Source of the DNA: Desulfovibrionaceae bacterium
GTDB lineage: Bacteria > Desulfobacterota > Desulfovibrionia > Desulfovibrionales > Desulfovibrionaceae
DNA: 64,000 nt
Direction: 5' to 3'
Assembly (NCBI GenBank): GCA_015709205.1
Contig: JACCQO010000001.1
Coordinates: 62,001 to 126,000, forward strand
Shown in pieces: positions 21,231 to 30,616 of the stretch. The position numbers and the translations under genes are program-made. The stretch's first letter is position 1. The number at the start of each line of letters is the position of its first letter. The notes beneath the pieces were generated by a model. It was not told where the DNA came from. It ran no database searches and saw only the letters and a list, made by a program, of their open reading frames with translations.

Positions 21231-22667
21231 ATGTCCATTCGACAGGAAGACATTGAATCTATCGTGAACGAGGTCTTGAGCAAGCTGGGCGGCTCCGGCG
21301 AGGTCATCCGCGCCGCCGCCGGAGCGGCGGACGGCGCGGGCGGCGACCACGGCGTGTTCGAACGCCTCGAGGACGCCGTGGCCGCGGCCCAGAGGGCCCA
21401 CAAGGCCATCCCCACCGTGGCCATCCGCGAGAAGGTCATCCGCGTGATCCGCCGCGCCGCGCGCGCCAATGCCCGCCGCCTGGCCGAAATGGCCGTGGAG
21501 GAGACCGGCATGGGCCGCATCGAGGACAAGATCCGCAAGAACATGCTCGTGGCCACGCGCACGCCCGGCCCCGAGGTCCTCACGCCCGCGGCCATCAGCG
21601 GCGACACCGGCCTGACCCTGATCGAGAACGCGCCCTGGGGCGTCATCGCCTCGGTCACGCCCTCCACCAACCCGGCCGCCACGGTCATCAACAACGCCAT
21701 CAGCATGATTTCCGGCGGCAACGCCGTGGTCTTCGCCCCGCATCCCAGCGCCAAGCGCACCACCCAGGAGGCCATCCGCATCCTGAACCGGGCCCTGGAG
21801 GAGGAGGCCGGCGTGGCCAACCTGCTGGTCTGTGTGCGCGAGCCGAGCATCGAGGTGGCCCAGAAGCTCTTCACCTTCCCGGGCATCAACCTGCTCGTGG
21901 TCACGGGCGGCGAGGCCGTGGTCGAGGCGGCGCGCAAGGTCACGGACAAGCGGCTCATCGCCGCGGGCGCGGGCAACCCGCCCGTGGTCGTGGACGAGAC
22001 CGCGGACCTGGCGCGCGCGGCCAAGAGCATCTACGACGGCGCGTCCTTCGACAACAACATCATCTGCGCCGACGAGAAGGAAATCATCGCCGTGGACGCC
22101 ATCGCCGACCAGCTCAAGGCCGAGATGAAGGCCTGCGGCGCGGTGGAGATCACCCCGGACCAGGCCGAGACCCTGGCCCGCGCCGTGCTCCTGGACTACC
22201 CGGGCCCCAAGCGCCGCCCCAACCCCAAGTGGGTGGGCCGCGACGCCCGCGAGCTGGCGCGCGCCGCCGGGTTCGACGTGCCCGAGTCCTGCCGCCTGCT
22301 GCTCGTGGACGTGGGCCGCGACGTCGACCACGTCTTCGCGCGCGTGGAACAGATGATGCCCATCCTGCCCGTGCTGCGCGCCAACGACTTCCGGGAGGCC
22401 CTGGACTGGGCCATGCTCCTGGAGCGCGGCCTGTCGCACACCGCGGGCCTGCATTCGCGCAACATCGAGAACATGGACGCCATGGCCAGGCGCATGAACA
22501 CGAGCCTGTTCGTGAAGAACGGCCCGCACGTGGCCGGTCTGGGCGCGGGCGGCGAAGGCTGGACCTCCATGACCATCTCCACCCCCACCGGCGAAGGCGT
22601 GACCAACGCGCGCAGCTTCGTGCGCCTGCGCCGCTGCACCCTGGTGGGCAGCTTCAGGATCGTCTAG
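21231..22667 (+). CDS. CoA-acylating acetaldehyde dehydrogenase (PduP/EutE-like), BMC cargo
   Basis: The protein has 478 residues. It oxidises acetaldehyde to acetyl-CoA with NAD+. The N-terminal amphipathic helix EDIESIVNEVLSKLGG (about 6-21), followed by a Gly/Ala linker, is a classic encapsulation peptide. The ALDH core includes PWGVIASVTPSTNP, VVTGGEAVVEAA, AAGAGNPPVVVD and catalytic Cys279 in FDNNIICADEKE, all PduP/EutE hallmarks. In this locus it consumes the acetaldehyde released by IslA, keeping the toxic aldehyde inside the shell. Its NADH must be recycled, which may explain the PduS and Flx-Hdr genes nearby. Confidence 0.94.
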   Translation: MSIRQEDIESIVNEVLSKLGGSGEVIRAAAGAADGAGGDHGVFERLEDAVAAAQRAHKAIPTVAIREKVIRVIRRAARANARRLAEMAVEETGMGRIEDKIRKNMLVATRTPGPEVLTPAAISGDTGLTLIENAPWGVIASVTPSTNPAATVINNAISMISGGNAVVFAPHPSAKRTTQEAIRILNRALEEEAGVANLLVCVREPSIEVAQKLFTFPGINLLVVTGGEAVVEAARKVTDKRLIAAGAGNPPVVVDETADLARAAKSIYDGASFDNNIICADEKEIIAVDAIADQLKAEMKACGAVEITPDQAETLARAVLLDYPGPKRRPNPKWVGRDARELARAAGFDVPESCRLLLVDVGRDVDHVFARVEQMMPILPVLRANDFREALDWAMLLERGLSHTAGLHSRNIENMDAMARRMNTSLFVKNGPHVAGLGAGGEGWTSMTISTPTGEGVTNARSFVRLRRCTLVGSFRIV

Positions 22668-22669
22668 CG

Positions 22670-23497
22670 ATGACCGTGACCTGGGAAGAAGCCGACCGCC
22701 GCCTGGACAGGGCCGCGGACATCCTCAACCGCACCAATCCGGTGCGTTGCGAGGGGCCCCTGCGCGTGGGCGTGGACCTGGGCACTGCCGACGTGGTGCT
22801 CATGGTCCTGGACCACGCCGGAGAGCCGGTGGCCTGCTTCCTGGAATGGGCCGAGGTGGTCCGCGACGGCGTCGTGGTCGACTTCATCGGCGCCGTGGAC
22901 ATCCTCCGCGACCTCCTGGCCCGCGCCCAACAGCGCGTGGGCCGGGAGATCGCGGCGGCCGCGACCTCGTTCCCGCCAGGCACCGACGCCCGGCTCTCCA
23001 CCAACATCCTGGAGACCGCCGGGCTGGAAGTGGCCGCCGTGGAGGACGAACCCACGTGCGTGGCGAAGCTCTTCCGCCTGGACAAGGCCGCGGTGGTGGA
23101 CATCGGCGGCGGCACCACGGGCACGGCCGTGGTGCGCAAGGGCAAGGTGGTCTTCAGCGGCGACGAGCCCAGCGGCGGGCGGCACATCACTCTGACCATC
23201 GCCGGGCACTTCGGCGTGGACCTGGCCGAGGCCGAGCGGCGCAAGCGCGAACACGAGCGCTACGGCGTCCTGAGCCTGGCGCGGCCCACCCTGCAACGCA
23301 TCTCGGACATCGTGGCCAAGCACATCCGGGGCCACGCGGTCGAGACCGTGTACCTCACCGGCGGCACCTGCTGCCTGACCGGCATCGAATCCGTGTTCAA
23401 GGCCGAACTGGGGCTGCCCACGCGGCTGCCCAGCCAGCCCCTGCTGCTCACGCCCCTGTCCATTGCCGCGCTCTGCCCCCCTCGGGAGCCGCGCTGA
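22670..23497 (+). CDS. EutJ-like Hsp70/actin-fold chaperone
   Basis: The protein has 275 residues. Its actin/Hsp70 ATPase fold shows phosphate 1 VGVDLGTADVVLMVLD, phosphate 2 VVDIGGGTTGTAVVRKGK and an adenosine-type motif VYLTGGTCCLTGIE. This size and motif set fit EutJ, encoded in ethanolamine and related BMC operons and thought to help fold or assemble cargo or shell. It starts 2 bp after the aldehyde dehydrogenase stop, so the two are translationally linked. The precise client is unknown. Confidence 0.85.
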   Translation: MTVTWEEADRRLDRAADILNRTNPVRCEGPLRVGVDLGTADVVLMVLDHAGEPVACFLEWAEVVRDGVVVDFIGAVDILRDLLARAQQRVGREIAAAATSFPPGTDARLSTNILETAGLEVAAVEDEPTCVAKLFRLDKAAVVDIGGGTTGTAVVRKGKVVFSGDEPSGGRHITLTIAGHFGVDLAEAERRKREHERYGVLSLARPTLQRISDIVAKHIRGHAVETVYLTGGTCCLTGIESVFKAELGLPTRLPSQPLLLTPLSIAALCPPREPR

Positions 23498-23626
23498 TCC
23501 CCCACAGAAAACGCGCACGCCGTTTTTTCGGGATGTCACCCCTCATGTGAAAAAAAGAACAAGTCATGGCCGCCACCAACACGCCGACGGCCGCAAACAT
23601 CCCTGACCGGGAACCAAAGACGCACC

Positions 23627-24301
23627 ATGAGCACACGCACCACTCCGCCCGCCGGGCCCGGCGATCTTTCGCGCCCGAACGGACCCGCACGCCCGGACGA
23701 CGGCGCCCGCGACAAGGATTTCATCGCCGAACTGCGGCGCCTTTCGGGCCAGAACCCGGCCCGTTGCATCCAGTGCGGCAAATGCACCGCGGGCTGCCCC
23801 GCGGCCTTCGCCCACGACTACGGCGTCAGCCAGATCCTGCGCCTGGCCCAGGAGGGCCGCAAGGACGCCCTGCTCTCCAGCCGCACCATTTGGCTGTGCC
23901 TCTCCTGCCAGACCTGCGCCACGCGCTGCCCCATGGGCATCGACACGCCCGCGCTCATGGACGCCCTGCGGCACATGGCGCGCGCCGAGGGCCGCGTCTC
24001 GGAGCGCGCCGTGAACAGCTTCCACGAGTCCTTCCTGGACTCGGCCCGCAAGCACGGCCGCGTGCACGAGCTGGGGCTGATGCTCGACTACGTGCGCCGC
24101 ACCGGCCGCGTGCTCACGGACGTGGGACTGGCGGGCAAGGTCCTGGCCCTGCGCAAGCTTTCGCTGCGGCCCCACGGCATCCGTGGCCGGGCCGAGGTCA
24201 AGGACATCGTGCGCCGCTTCGAGGACGACGACGCCAAGGGCCTCACGCAGCCCGCGCCGCCCAAGCAGGGCCGCGCGCGGCAGGGACGGGCCCCGCGATG
24301 A
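23627..24301 (+). CDS. hdrC: Heterodisulfide reductase subunit C-like iron-sulfur protein
   Basis: The protein has 224 residues. Two [4Fe-4S] motifs (CIQCGKCTAGCP and CLSCQTCATRCPMG) are typical of HdrC, which carries electrons from HdrA to the catalytic HdrB. The first 45 residues are a disordered Pro/Gly-rich extension, and the C-terminus is basic. Its stop overlaps the hdrB start (ATGA), marking the first gene of a tightly coupled hdrCBA-flxDCBA set. Confidence 0.9.
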   Translation: MSTRTTPPAGPGDLSRPNGPARPDDGARDKDFIAELRRLSGQNPARCIQCGKCTAGCPAAFAHDYGVSQILRLAQEGRKDALLSSRTIWLCLSCQTCATRCPMGIDTPALMDALRHMARAEGRVSERAVNSFHESFLDSARKHGRVHELGLMLDYVRRTGRVLTDVGLAGKVLALRKLSLRPHGIRGRAEVKDIVRRFEDDDAKGLTQPAPPKQGRARQGRAPR

Positions 24302-25251
24302 GTGCGAAAAAAACGACCGGCGCGAAAGCGACCGACGCCCCCCTGGCCTACTACCCGGGCTGTTCCCAGACCGGCACGGCCGTGGAGTACGACCAGTCCT
24401 CCCGCGCCCTGTGCGCGGCCCTGGGCCTGGAGCTGCGCGAGGTGCCGGACTGGAGCTGCTGCGGGGCCTCGCCGGCGCACGGCCGGGGCAAGGAGCTGCA
24501 GGCGGCCATGGCCGCGCGCAACGTGGAGCTGGCCCGCGCGGCCGGGCTGGAGGAACTCGTGACCCCCTGCCCGAGCTGTCTGGCGGCCCTGAAGACCGCC
24601 GAGGCCTACGCGGCCAGCGAAACCGGCCGCGAACGGCTCTCCGCCCTGTGCGGCCTGGACGTGCAGCCCGGGCTGCCCGCGCGCTCCCTGTTGGAGGTGG
24701 TGCACGCGCGGGTCGGCATCGAGGGCATCGCCGGGCGCACGGCGCACCCCCTGGCCGGGCTGCGCGCCGCGACCTACTACGGCTGCCTGCTGACGCGCCC
24801 CGCGGAGCTCATGGCCTTCGACGACGCGGAAAACCCCGTGGCCATGGACGAGCTGCTGCTCGCCGCCGGAGCCGAGGTGGTGGACTTTCCCTTCAAGACC
24901 GAATGCTGCGGCGCGAGCTTCGGGGTGCCCAAGCGCGAGCTGGTGACGCACCTCTCCGGCCGCATCGTGGCCATGGCCGAACGCTGCGGGGCCAACGCCA
25001 TCGTGGTGGCCTGCCCCCTGTGCCACCAGAACCTGGACCTCAGGCGCTCCCAACTGGGCCCCGAGGGCAAGGGCGCGGCCCTGCCGGTGCTCTACTTCAC
25101 CCAGGCCCTGGGGCTGGCCCTGGGGCTGGAACCCCGCGCCCTGGGCCTGAACCGCCACGCCGTGAGCACGGACGCGCTGGTGCGCGACGTGCTCGCCGGA
25201 CGCACTGCGGCCGGGGAGAGCTCCGCCGCGGCGCACGGGAGGTCGTCATGA
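24298..25251 (+). CDS. hdrB: Heterodisulfide reductase subunit B-like, catalytic non-cubane Fe-S protein
   Basis: The protein has 317 residues. Two CCG domains are present (YYPGCSQTG...WSCCGASPAHG...CPSC, and YYGCLLTRP...ECCGASFG...CPLCHQN). In HdrB these bind two noncubane [4Fe-4S] clusters that reduce a disulfide. In sulfite-reducing bacteria the disulfide-type substrate of Flx-Hdr is thought to be DsrC, the protein that carries sulfur from sulfite reductase. That fits the sulfite released by IslA. The substrate here is inferred. It overlaps hdrC and hdrA by ATGA junctions. Confidence 0.9.
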   Translation: MSAKKTTGAKATDAPLAYYPGCSQTGTAVEYDQSSRALCAALGLELREVPDWSCCGASPAHGRGKELQAAMAARNVELARAAGLEELVTPCPSCLAALKTAEAYAASETGRERLSALCGLDVQPGLPARSLLEVVHARVGIEGIAGRTAHPLAGLRAATYYGCLLTRPAELMAFDDAENPVAMDELLLAAGAEVVDFPFKTECCGASFGVPKRELVTHLSGRIVAMAERCGANAIVVACPLCHQNLDLRRSQLGPEGKGAALPVLYFTQALGLALGLEPRALGLNRHAVSTDALVRDVLAGRTAAGESSAAAHGRSS

Positions 25252-27224
25252 AGATAGGCGTCTTCGTCTGCCTCTGCGGCAGCAACATCGCGGCCACCGT
25301 GGACGTGGAAACCGTGGCCGAGAGCGCGCGCGGCCTGCCCGACGTGGCCTACGCCAAGGCCGAGATGTACGCCTGCTCCGAGCCGGGCCAGGCGGCCATC
25401 CGCGCGGCCATCGAGGAGCGCGGCCTGACCGGCGTGGTCGTGGCTTCCTGCTCCCCGCGCATGCACGAGAACACCTTCCGCCGCGCCGTGGAGCGCGCCG
25501 GGCTGAACCCCTACCTGTTCGAGATGGCCAACATCCGCGAGCACGTCTCCTGGGTCAGCCTGGACAAGGCCGCGAACACGCGCAAGGCCTCGGAACTGGT
25601 CCGCGCGGCCGTGGAGAAGCTGCGCTGCAACCGCGGGCTGCAGCGCTCGCGCTTCGACGTGCACAAGCGCGCCATGGTCGTGGGCGGCGGCGTGGCCGGG
25701 ATCCAGGCCGCCCTGGACCTGGCCGAGGGCGGCCTGACCGTGGCCCTGGTGGAGCGCGAATCCTCCATCGGCGGCAAGATGGCCAAGCTGGACAAGACCT
25801 TTCCCACGGTGGACTGCTCCACCTGCATCCTGGGCCCCAAGATGGTCGACGTGGCCCAGCACCCGAACATCACGCTCTACGCCCATTCCGAGGTGGAGTC
25901 CGTGTCCGGGTACGTGGGCAACTTCTCGGTCAAGGTGCGCCGCAGGGCCACCTTCGTGGACTGGACCAAGTGCACGGGCTGCGGCCTGTGCATGGAAAAG
26001 TGCCCCAGCCGCAAGGGGCCGGACCGCTTCAACGAGCGGCTGGCCACGACCACGGCCATCGGCATCCCCTTTCCCCAGGCCATTCCCAAGAAGGCGACCA
26101 TCGATCCGGACGCCTGCCTGCGGCTGACCAAGGGCAAGTGCGGGGTCTGCGCCAAGGTCTGCCCCACGGGCGCCATCGACTTCGAGATGGCCGACGAGAT
26201 GATCGAGGAAGAGGTCGGGGCCATCGTCGCGGCCACGGGCTACGACGTGTTCGATCCCGCGGCCTGCGCCGAATACGGGGCGGGCCGCCACCCGGACGTG
26301 ATCAACTCCCTGCAGTACGAACGCATGCTCAGCGCCTCGGGCCCCACCCGGGGCCACGTGGTCCGGCCCTCGGACGGCCGCGAGCCCGGGACCGTGGTCT
26401 TCGTGCAGTGCGTGGGCTCGCGCGACCTCTCCCTGGGGCGGCCCTACTGCTCGGGCTTCTGCTGCATGGCCACGGCCAAGCAGGCCGTGCTCACGCGCGA
26501 CCACGTGCCCGACGCGGAGATCATCGTCTTCTACATCGACATCCGCGCCCCGCAAAAGGGCTACGAGGAGTTCGTCAACCGCGCGCGCGAGGAATACGGC
26601 GTGCGCTACTGCCGGGGCCGGGTCTCGTCCATCTACCGCGTGGGCGACAAGACCGTGGTGCGCGGCGCGGACACCCTGCTCGGCGCGCAGATGGAGGTGG
26701 AGGCGGACCTGGTGGTGCTCGCCGTGGGCGGCCAGCCCTCGGAGGGCGCGCGCGCCCTGGCCGAAAAGCTGCGCATCTCCAGCGACCAGTACGGCTTCTT
26801 CATGGAGGGCCACCCCAAGCTGAGGCCCGTGGAGACGAACACGGCCGGGGTCTTTCTGGCCGGGGCCTGCCAGGGGCTCAAGGACATCCCGTCCTCCGTG
26901 GCCCAGGGCAGCGCGGCCGCGGCCAAGGCCCTGGTGCTGCTCTCGCGCGACAAGCTCGAATCGGACCCCCAGGTGGCCCGGGTCAACCCCAAACGCTGCA
27001 TCGGCTGCGGCAAGTGCGTCTCGGTCTGCCCCTTCGGGGCCATCCGCCTGGTGGAGACGCGCTTCGGCACCCAGGTGGCCGAGGTGGTCGAGGCGGTGTG
27101 CCAGGGGTGCGGCGTGTGCAACGTGGCCTGCATGGACAAGGCCATCCAGCTCGATCATTTCACGGACGACCAAATCCTTGCCGAGGTGAACGCCCTATGT
27201 CGGGAATGGCGTGTAGCGAACTGA
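25248..27224 (+). CDS. hdrA: Heterodisulfide reductase subunit A-like, bifurcating flavoprotein
   Basis: The protein has 658 residues. FAD site VVGGGVAGIQAALDLAEGG (about 144-162) is followed by the HdrA signature GGKMAKLDKTFPTVDCSTC. Ferredoxin motifs CTGCGLCMEKCP, CGVCAKVCPTG, CIGCGKCVSVCP and CQGCGVCNVAC follow. The N-terminal domain begins VFVCLCGSNI. HdrA carries the flavin where electrons bifurcate, one path to ferredoxin and one to HdrCB. Selenocysteine is not needed in this form. Overlaps with hdrB (4 bp) and flxD (28 bp) indicate coupled translation. Confidence 0.92.
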   Translation: MKIGVFVCLCGSNIAATVDVETVAESARGLPDVAYAKAEMYACSEPGQAAIRAAIEERGLTGVVVASCSPRMHENTFRRAVERAGLNPYLFEMANIREHVSWVSLDKAANTRKASELVRAAVEKLRCNRGLQRSRFDVHKRAMVVGGGVAGIQAALDLAEGGLTVALVERESSIGGKMAKLDKTFPTVDCSTCILGPKMVDVAQHPNITLYAHSEVESVSGYVGNFSVKVRRRATFVDWTKCTGCGLCMEKCPSRKGPDRFNERLATTTAIGIPFPQAIPKKATIDPDACLRLTKGKCGVCAKVCPTGAIDFEMADEMIEEEVGAIVAATGYDVFDPAACAEYGAGRHPDVINSLQYERMLSASGPTRGHVVRPSDGREPGTVVFVQCVGSRDLSLGRPYCSGFCCMATAKQAVLTRDHVPDAEIIVFYIDIRAPQKGYEEFVNRAREEYGVRYCRGRVSSIYRVGDKTVVRGADTLLGAQMEVEADLVVLAVGGQPSEGARALAEKLRISSDQYGFFMEGHPKLRPVETNTAGVFLAGACQGLKDIPSSVAQGSAAAAKALVLLSRDKLESDPQVARVNPKRCIGCGKCVSVCPFGAIRLVETRFGTQVAEVVEAVCQGCGVCNVACMDKAIQLDHFTDDQILAEVNALCREWRVAN

Positions 27225-27670
27225 AGATCATAGGCTTTCTGTGCAACTGGTGCTCCTACGGCGGAGCGGACACGGCCGGGGTGGCGCGCTTTCGCCAGCC
27301 CACGGACCTGCGCATCATCCGCCTGCCCTGCACCGGGCGCATGGACCCCCTGTTCGTGCTCAAGGCCCTGCTCGGCGGCGCGGACGGCGTGCTCGTCTCC
27401 GGCTGCCACCCCTTCGACTGCCACTACTCCTCGGGCAACTTCATGGCCCGCCGCAGGCTGGAGGTGCTGGCCCGGTTCCTGCCCGTGCTGGGCATCGACC
27501 CGCGCCGGTTCGTCTACACCTGGGTCTCGGCCGCCGAGGGGGCCAAATGGCAGGCCGTGGTCACGGCCTTTACGGAAACCATCCACGAACTCGGGCCCGC
27601 ACCGCGCGTGCTGGACCCGGACGACGCGCCCCTGCGCTTCAAGGAAGGAAGAGAGATATGGCCGACGTAG
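27197..27670 (+). CDS. flxD: MvhD/FlpD-like [2Fe-2S] electron adaptor of the Flx-Hdr complex
   Basis: The protein has 157 residues. CNWCSYGGADTAG, RIIRLPCTGRMDP and SGCHPFDCHYSSGN give the five-cysteine pattern of MvhD, which passes electrons from a dehydrogenase to HdrA. It reaches 28 bp into hdrA and overlaps the next gene by 13 bp. Confidence 0.9.
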   Translation: MSGMACSELKIIGFLCNWCSYGGADTAGVARFRQPTDLRIIRLPCTGRMDPLFVLKALLGGADGVLVSGCHPFDCHYSSGNFMARRRLEVLARFLPVLGIDPRRFVYTWVSAAEGAKWQAVVTAFTETIHELGPAPRVLDPDDAPLRFKEGREIWPT

Positions 27671-28617
27671 CCGCGCTCCGGCGCACGGTGCTGGAAATCC
27701 TGCCCCGGGTGGACCTGGTCATCGGCTGGCAGCGCGGACCCGACGCGCTGCGCGCCGCCCCGCTGCTGATGCGCAACGCGGCCGACGTGGACAGGCTCAT
27801 CTGGGACCGCACCTGCGTGCACAACCTGGCCACCTTCCTGCCCCGGGAAAAGGGCAAGAAGGTCGCGATCATCGTCAAGGGCTGCGACAGCCGCTCGGTG
27901 ATCCAGCTCGTGCAGGAAGGCCTGGTCGACCGCGAGGACCTCACGGTCATCGGTCTGCCCTGCGACGGGGTGGTGAGCCAGGCCAAGCTGCGCCGCGCCG
28001 CGGACATGGACCGCCTGGAAAGCGCCGAGATCGGCGCGGACCACGTGGAGATCACGGCGGCCGGCAAGACGCTCCGGATGGCCCTGGACGCGGTCATGCC
28101 GGACAAGTGCCTGTCCTGCGCCTACCCCAACGCCCTGCTCTTCGACCGTTTCGTGGGCGATCCCATGGAGCCGCCGCAGCAGCGCCAGGATCCCTACGCC
28201 CGGCTGGACGCCTTCGAGGCCCTGCCCCTGGAGGAGCGGTTCGACTTCTGGAAGCGGGAGATGAGCCGCTGCATCCGTTGCTACGCCTGCCGCAACGCCT
28301 GCCCGCTGTGCGTGTGCCGGGACTACTGCCTGGCCGAGTCGCGCCAGCCGCACTACCAGTCCCAGGAAAGCGACGTGCGCGAGAAGTGGTTCTTCCAGCT
28401 CATCCACGCCACGCACCTGGCCGGGCGGTGCACGGAATGCGGCGAATGCGAACGCGCCTGCCCCATGGGCATCCCGGTCCTGCTGTTCAAGAAAAAGCTC
28501 GGCCGGATCATGACCGAGCTCTTCCAGTACGAGGCCGGCCTGGACGTCTCGGCCACCGCGCCCCTGCTCACGTTCCAGGCCGAGGAGGAAAACATCGTGG
28601 AGAAGCAATGGCTGTGA
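27658..28617 (+). CDS. flxC: FrhB/HdrL-type iron-sulfur subunit (FlxC-like)
   Basis: The protein has 319 residues. The N-terminal half resembles coenzyme F420 hydrogenase/formate dehydrogenase beta proteins (GCDSRSVIQLVQEGLV, IGLPCDGVV). The C-terminal half has two ferredoxin motifs (CIRCYACRNACPLCVC, CTECGECERACPMG). It lies between flxD and flxB as part of the NADH-oxidising module. Assignment to FlxC rests on order and size, since FlxB and FlxC are similar in content. Confidence 0.75.
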   Translation: MADVAALRRTVLEILPRVDLVIGWQRGPDALRAAPLLMRNAADVDRLIWDRTCVHNLATFLPREKGKKVAIIVKGCDSRSVIQLVQEGLVDREDLTVIGLPCDGVVSQAKLRRAADMDRLESAEIGADHVEITAAGKTLRMALDAVMPDKCLSCAYPNALLFDRFVGDPMEPPQQRQDPYARLDAFEALPLEERFDFWKREMSRCIRCYACRNACPLCVCRDYCLAESRQPHYQSQESDVREKWFFQLIHATHLAGRCTECGECERACPMGIPVLLFKKKLGRIMTELFQYEAGLDVSATAPLLTFQAEEENIVEKQWL

Positions 28618-29717
28618 CGCAACGCTTTTTCCTGGCCCACGAGGGCCCCGGCGGCGTGGCCGCGTGGCTTTCGGCCATGGCCGAGACCATGCGCGTGATG
28701 ACCCCGGTGCGCGAAGGCATCTCCGTGGTCTTCCGCGACCACTCGCCCGAGGCCCCCTTGGACTTCGGCGGCCTGGACACGGCCGGGCCCAAGGCCGCGG
28801 TCTTTCCGCAGACCGAATACCTGCTGCGCTACCGCGCCGAGCGCACCGCGCCCGTGGGCGGGCACCGCGGCGTGAAGCTGGAGGAGGTCCGGCCCGAGGG
28901 CGACGTGCTGCTCTTCGGGGCCTCGCCCTGCGGCGCGCGCGGGCTCACGCTCATGGACCAGGTCCTGCTCCGGGACGGGGTCGAGGACCCCTGTTACCGG
29001 ATCTGGCGCGAGCACGCCCTGGTGGCGGCCATCGTCTGCCAGGCGCCCTACTCCAGCTGCTTCTGCAACTGGGTGGGCGGCGCGCCGGACGATGCGCGCG
29101 GATCGGACCTGCTGCTCGCGGAGATCGAGGACGGCTTCGTGGTCGAAGCGGTCACGGACAAGGGGCTCGCCGCGGTCCGCGAACGGCTGGCCGTGGCCAC
29201 GGAGGAACAGGCCCGCGCCGCGGCCGAACGCGCCGAGGCCGCCCGGGCCGCCCTGCCCGCGCCGCCGGACCTGGACGACTGCCCGGCCCGGCTGAACGCG
29301 GCCTTCGACGACATGGACTTCTGGAACGAGGCGGCCGCGGGCTGCATCCACTGCGGGGCCTGCACCTACGCCTGTCCCACCTGCACCTGCTTCAACATCA
29401 CGGACGAGGCCTCCGGGCTGGCCGGGGAACGCATCCGCACCTGGGATTCCTGCATGTTCCCCAACTACACGCAGGAGGCCGGGGGCCACAACCCCAGGCC
29501 CACGCGGGCGCACCGGCTGCGCAACCGGGTGCTGCACAAATTCGCCTTCCACCCGGCCCGGTTCGGCGAGTTCTCCTGCACGGGCTGCGGACGCTGCATC
29601 CGGCTGTGCCCCATGGGCCTGGACATCCGGACCATCATCCGGACCATCGAACCCCGGACCGCCACCCAGACCACCGAGTCCCGGACCGGACGCGCCAAGG
29701 AGGCGAAACATGTCTAA
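28608..29717 (+). CDS. flxB: Iron-sulfur subunit of the Flx module (FlxB-like)
   Basis: The protein has 369 residues. It resembles the 4Fe-4S partner of AsrAB/HydBG-type NAD(P)H enzymes: the N-terminal part has FGASPCGARGLTLMD, and the C-terminal part has CIHCGACTYACPTCTC and CTGCGRCIRLCPMG. It carries electrons from FlxA flavin toward FlxC/D. It overlaps flxC by 10 bp and ends 8 bp upstream of the flxA start. Confidence 0.8.
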   Translation: MAVTQRFFLAHEGPGGVAAWLSAMAETMRVMTPVREGISVVFRDHSPEAPLDFGGLDTAGPKAAVFPQTEYLLRYRAERTAPVGGHRGVKLEEVRPEGDVLLFGASPCGARGLTLMDQVLLRDGVEDPCYRIWREHALVAAIVCQAPYSSCFCNWVGGAPDDARGSDLLLAEIEDGFVVEAVTDKGLAAVRERLAVATEEQARAAAERAEAARAALPAPPDLDDCPARLNAAFDDMDFWNEAAAGCIHCGACTYACPTCTCFNITDEASGLAGERIRTWDSCMFPNYTQEAGGHNPRPTRAHRLRNRVLHKFAFHPARFGEFSCTGCGRCIRLCPMGLDIRTIIRTIEPRTATQTTESRTGRAKEAKHV

Positions 29718-30546
29718 GCGCGCCAATCCCTACCTGCCCCAGCCGGGCACGATCATCGACGTGGTCGAGGAAACCCCGGCCATCAAGACCTTCCGCGTGG
29801 TCCTGGACGATCCGGAGGCCATGCTCGACTTTCGGTTCCTGCCCGGCCAGGTGGCCCAGCTCTCGGTCTTCGGCGCGGGCGAGGCCACCTTCGTGATCAA
29901 TTCCCCGCCCACGCGCATGGAGTATCTGCAGTTCACTGTGCTCAGGACCGGCGAGGTCACGGCGCGGCTGCACGCCCTGGGCGTGGGCGACCACGTGGGA
30001 GTGCGCGGCCCGCTTGGCAACCATTTTCCTGTTGCACAACTGAGGGGAAGAGATTTACTGTTTGTTGGCGGTGGGATAGGAATGGCCCCCTTGAGGACCC
30101 TGCTGCTCTACGTTTTGGACAACCGCGCCGACTTCGGCCACCTGGCCCTGCTCTACGGGGCCAGGACGCCGCAGGACTTCTGTTTCGGCGAGGAACTGGC
30201 CACGTGGGGCGCCCGCAGGGACATCGACGTCGTGCGCACCGTGGACGCTCCGGCCGAGGGCTGGGACGGCCGGGTGGGGTTGGTGCCGCACGTGCTGGAG
30301 GAGTTGCGGCCCACGGCCGAAGGGTGTACGGCCGTGACGTGCGGGCCGCCCGTGATGATCCGTTTCACCGTGCAGGCTTTGGAGAAACTGGGCTTTGGGC
30401 CCGAGCGCATCGTCACCACCCTGGAACGGCGCATGAAATGCGGCGTCGGTCTGTGCGGGCGCTGCAACATCGGGTCCGTCCTGGTCTGCAGGGACGGGCC
30501 GGTCTTCACAAAGGCGGAACTCGATCTGCTGCCGAACGACTATTGA
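29710..30546 (+). CDS. flxA: NAD(P)H-oxidising FAD subunit FlxA
   Basis: The protein has 278 residues. It is a ferredoxin-NADP reductase-like subunit with an FAD domain ([19 protein letters not shown]), an NAD domain ([21 protein letters not shown]) and a C-terminal [2Fe-2S] site ([16 protein letters not shown]). It oxidises NADH and feeds the Flx-Hdr complex. In the BMC context it would reoxidise the NADH formed by the aldehyde dehydrogenase. Confidence 0.92.
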   Translation: MSKRANPYLPQPGTIIDVVEETPAIKTFRVVLDDPEAMLDFRFLPGQVAQLSVFGAGEATFVINSPPTRMEYLQFTVLRTGEVTARLHALGVGDHVGVRGPLGNHFPVAQLRGRDLLFVGGGIGMAPLRTLLLYVLDNRADFGHLALLYGARTPQDFCFGEELATWGARRDIDVVRTVDAPAEGWDGRVGLVPHVLEELRPTAEGCTAVTCGPPVMIRFTVQALEKLGFGPERIVTTLERRMKCGVGLCGRCNIGSVLVCRDGPVFTKAELDLLPNDY

Positions 30547-30616
30547 CGGCGGCGCAACAAGCAGCATGCGGGGCGCAGCGAGGGGGGGCGCCCGATCCCC
30601 GAAAGGAGCACGATCC

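Noticed and set aside
23566-23632. ATG at 23566 with a long frame running toward hdrB
   Set aside because: The frame only joins hdrB by chance after passing out of frame through hdrC. The hdrB start with ATGA overlap at 24298 is far better.
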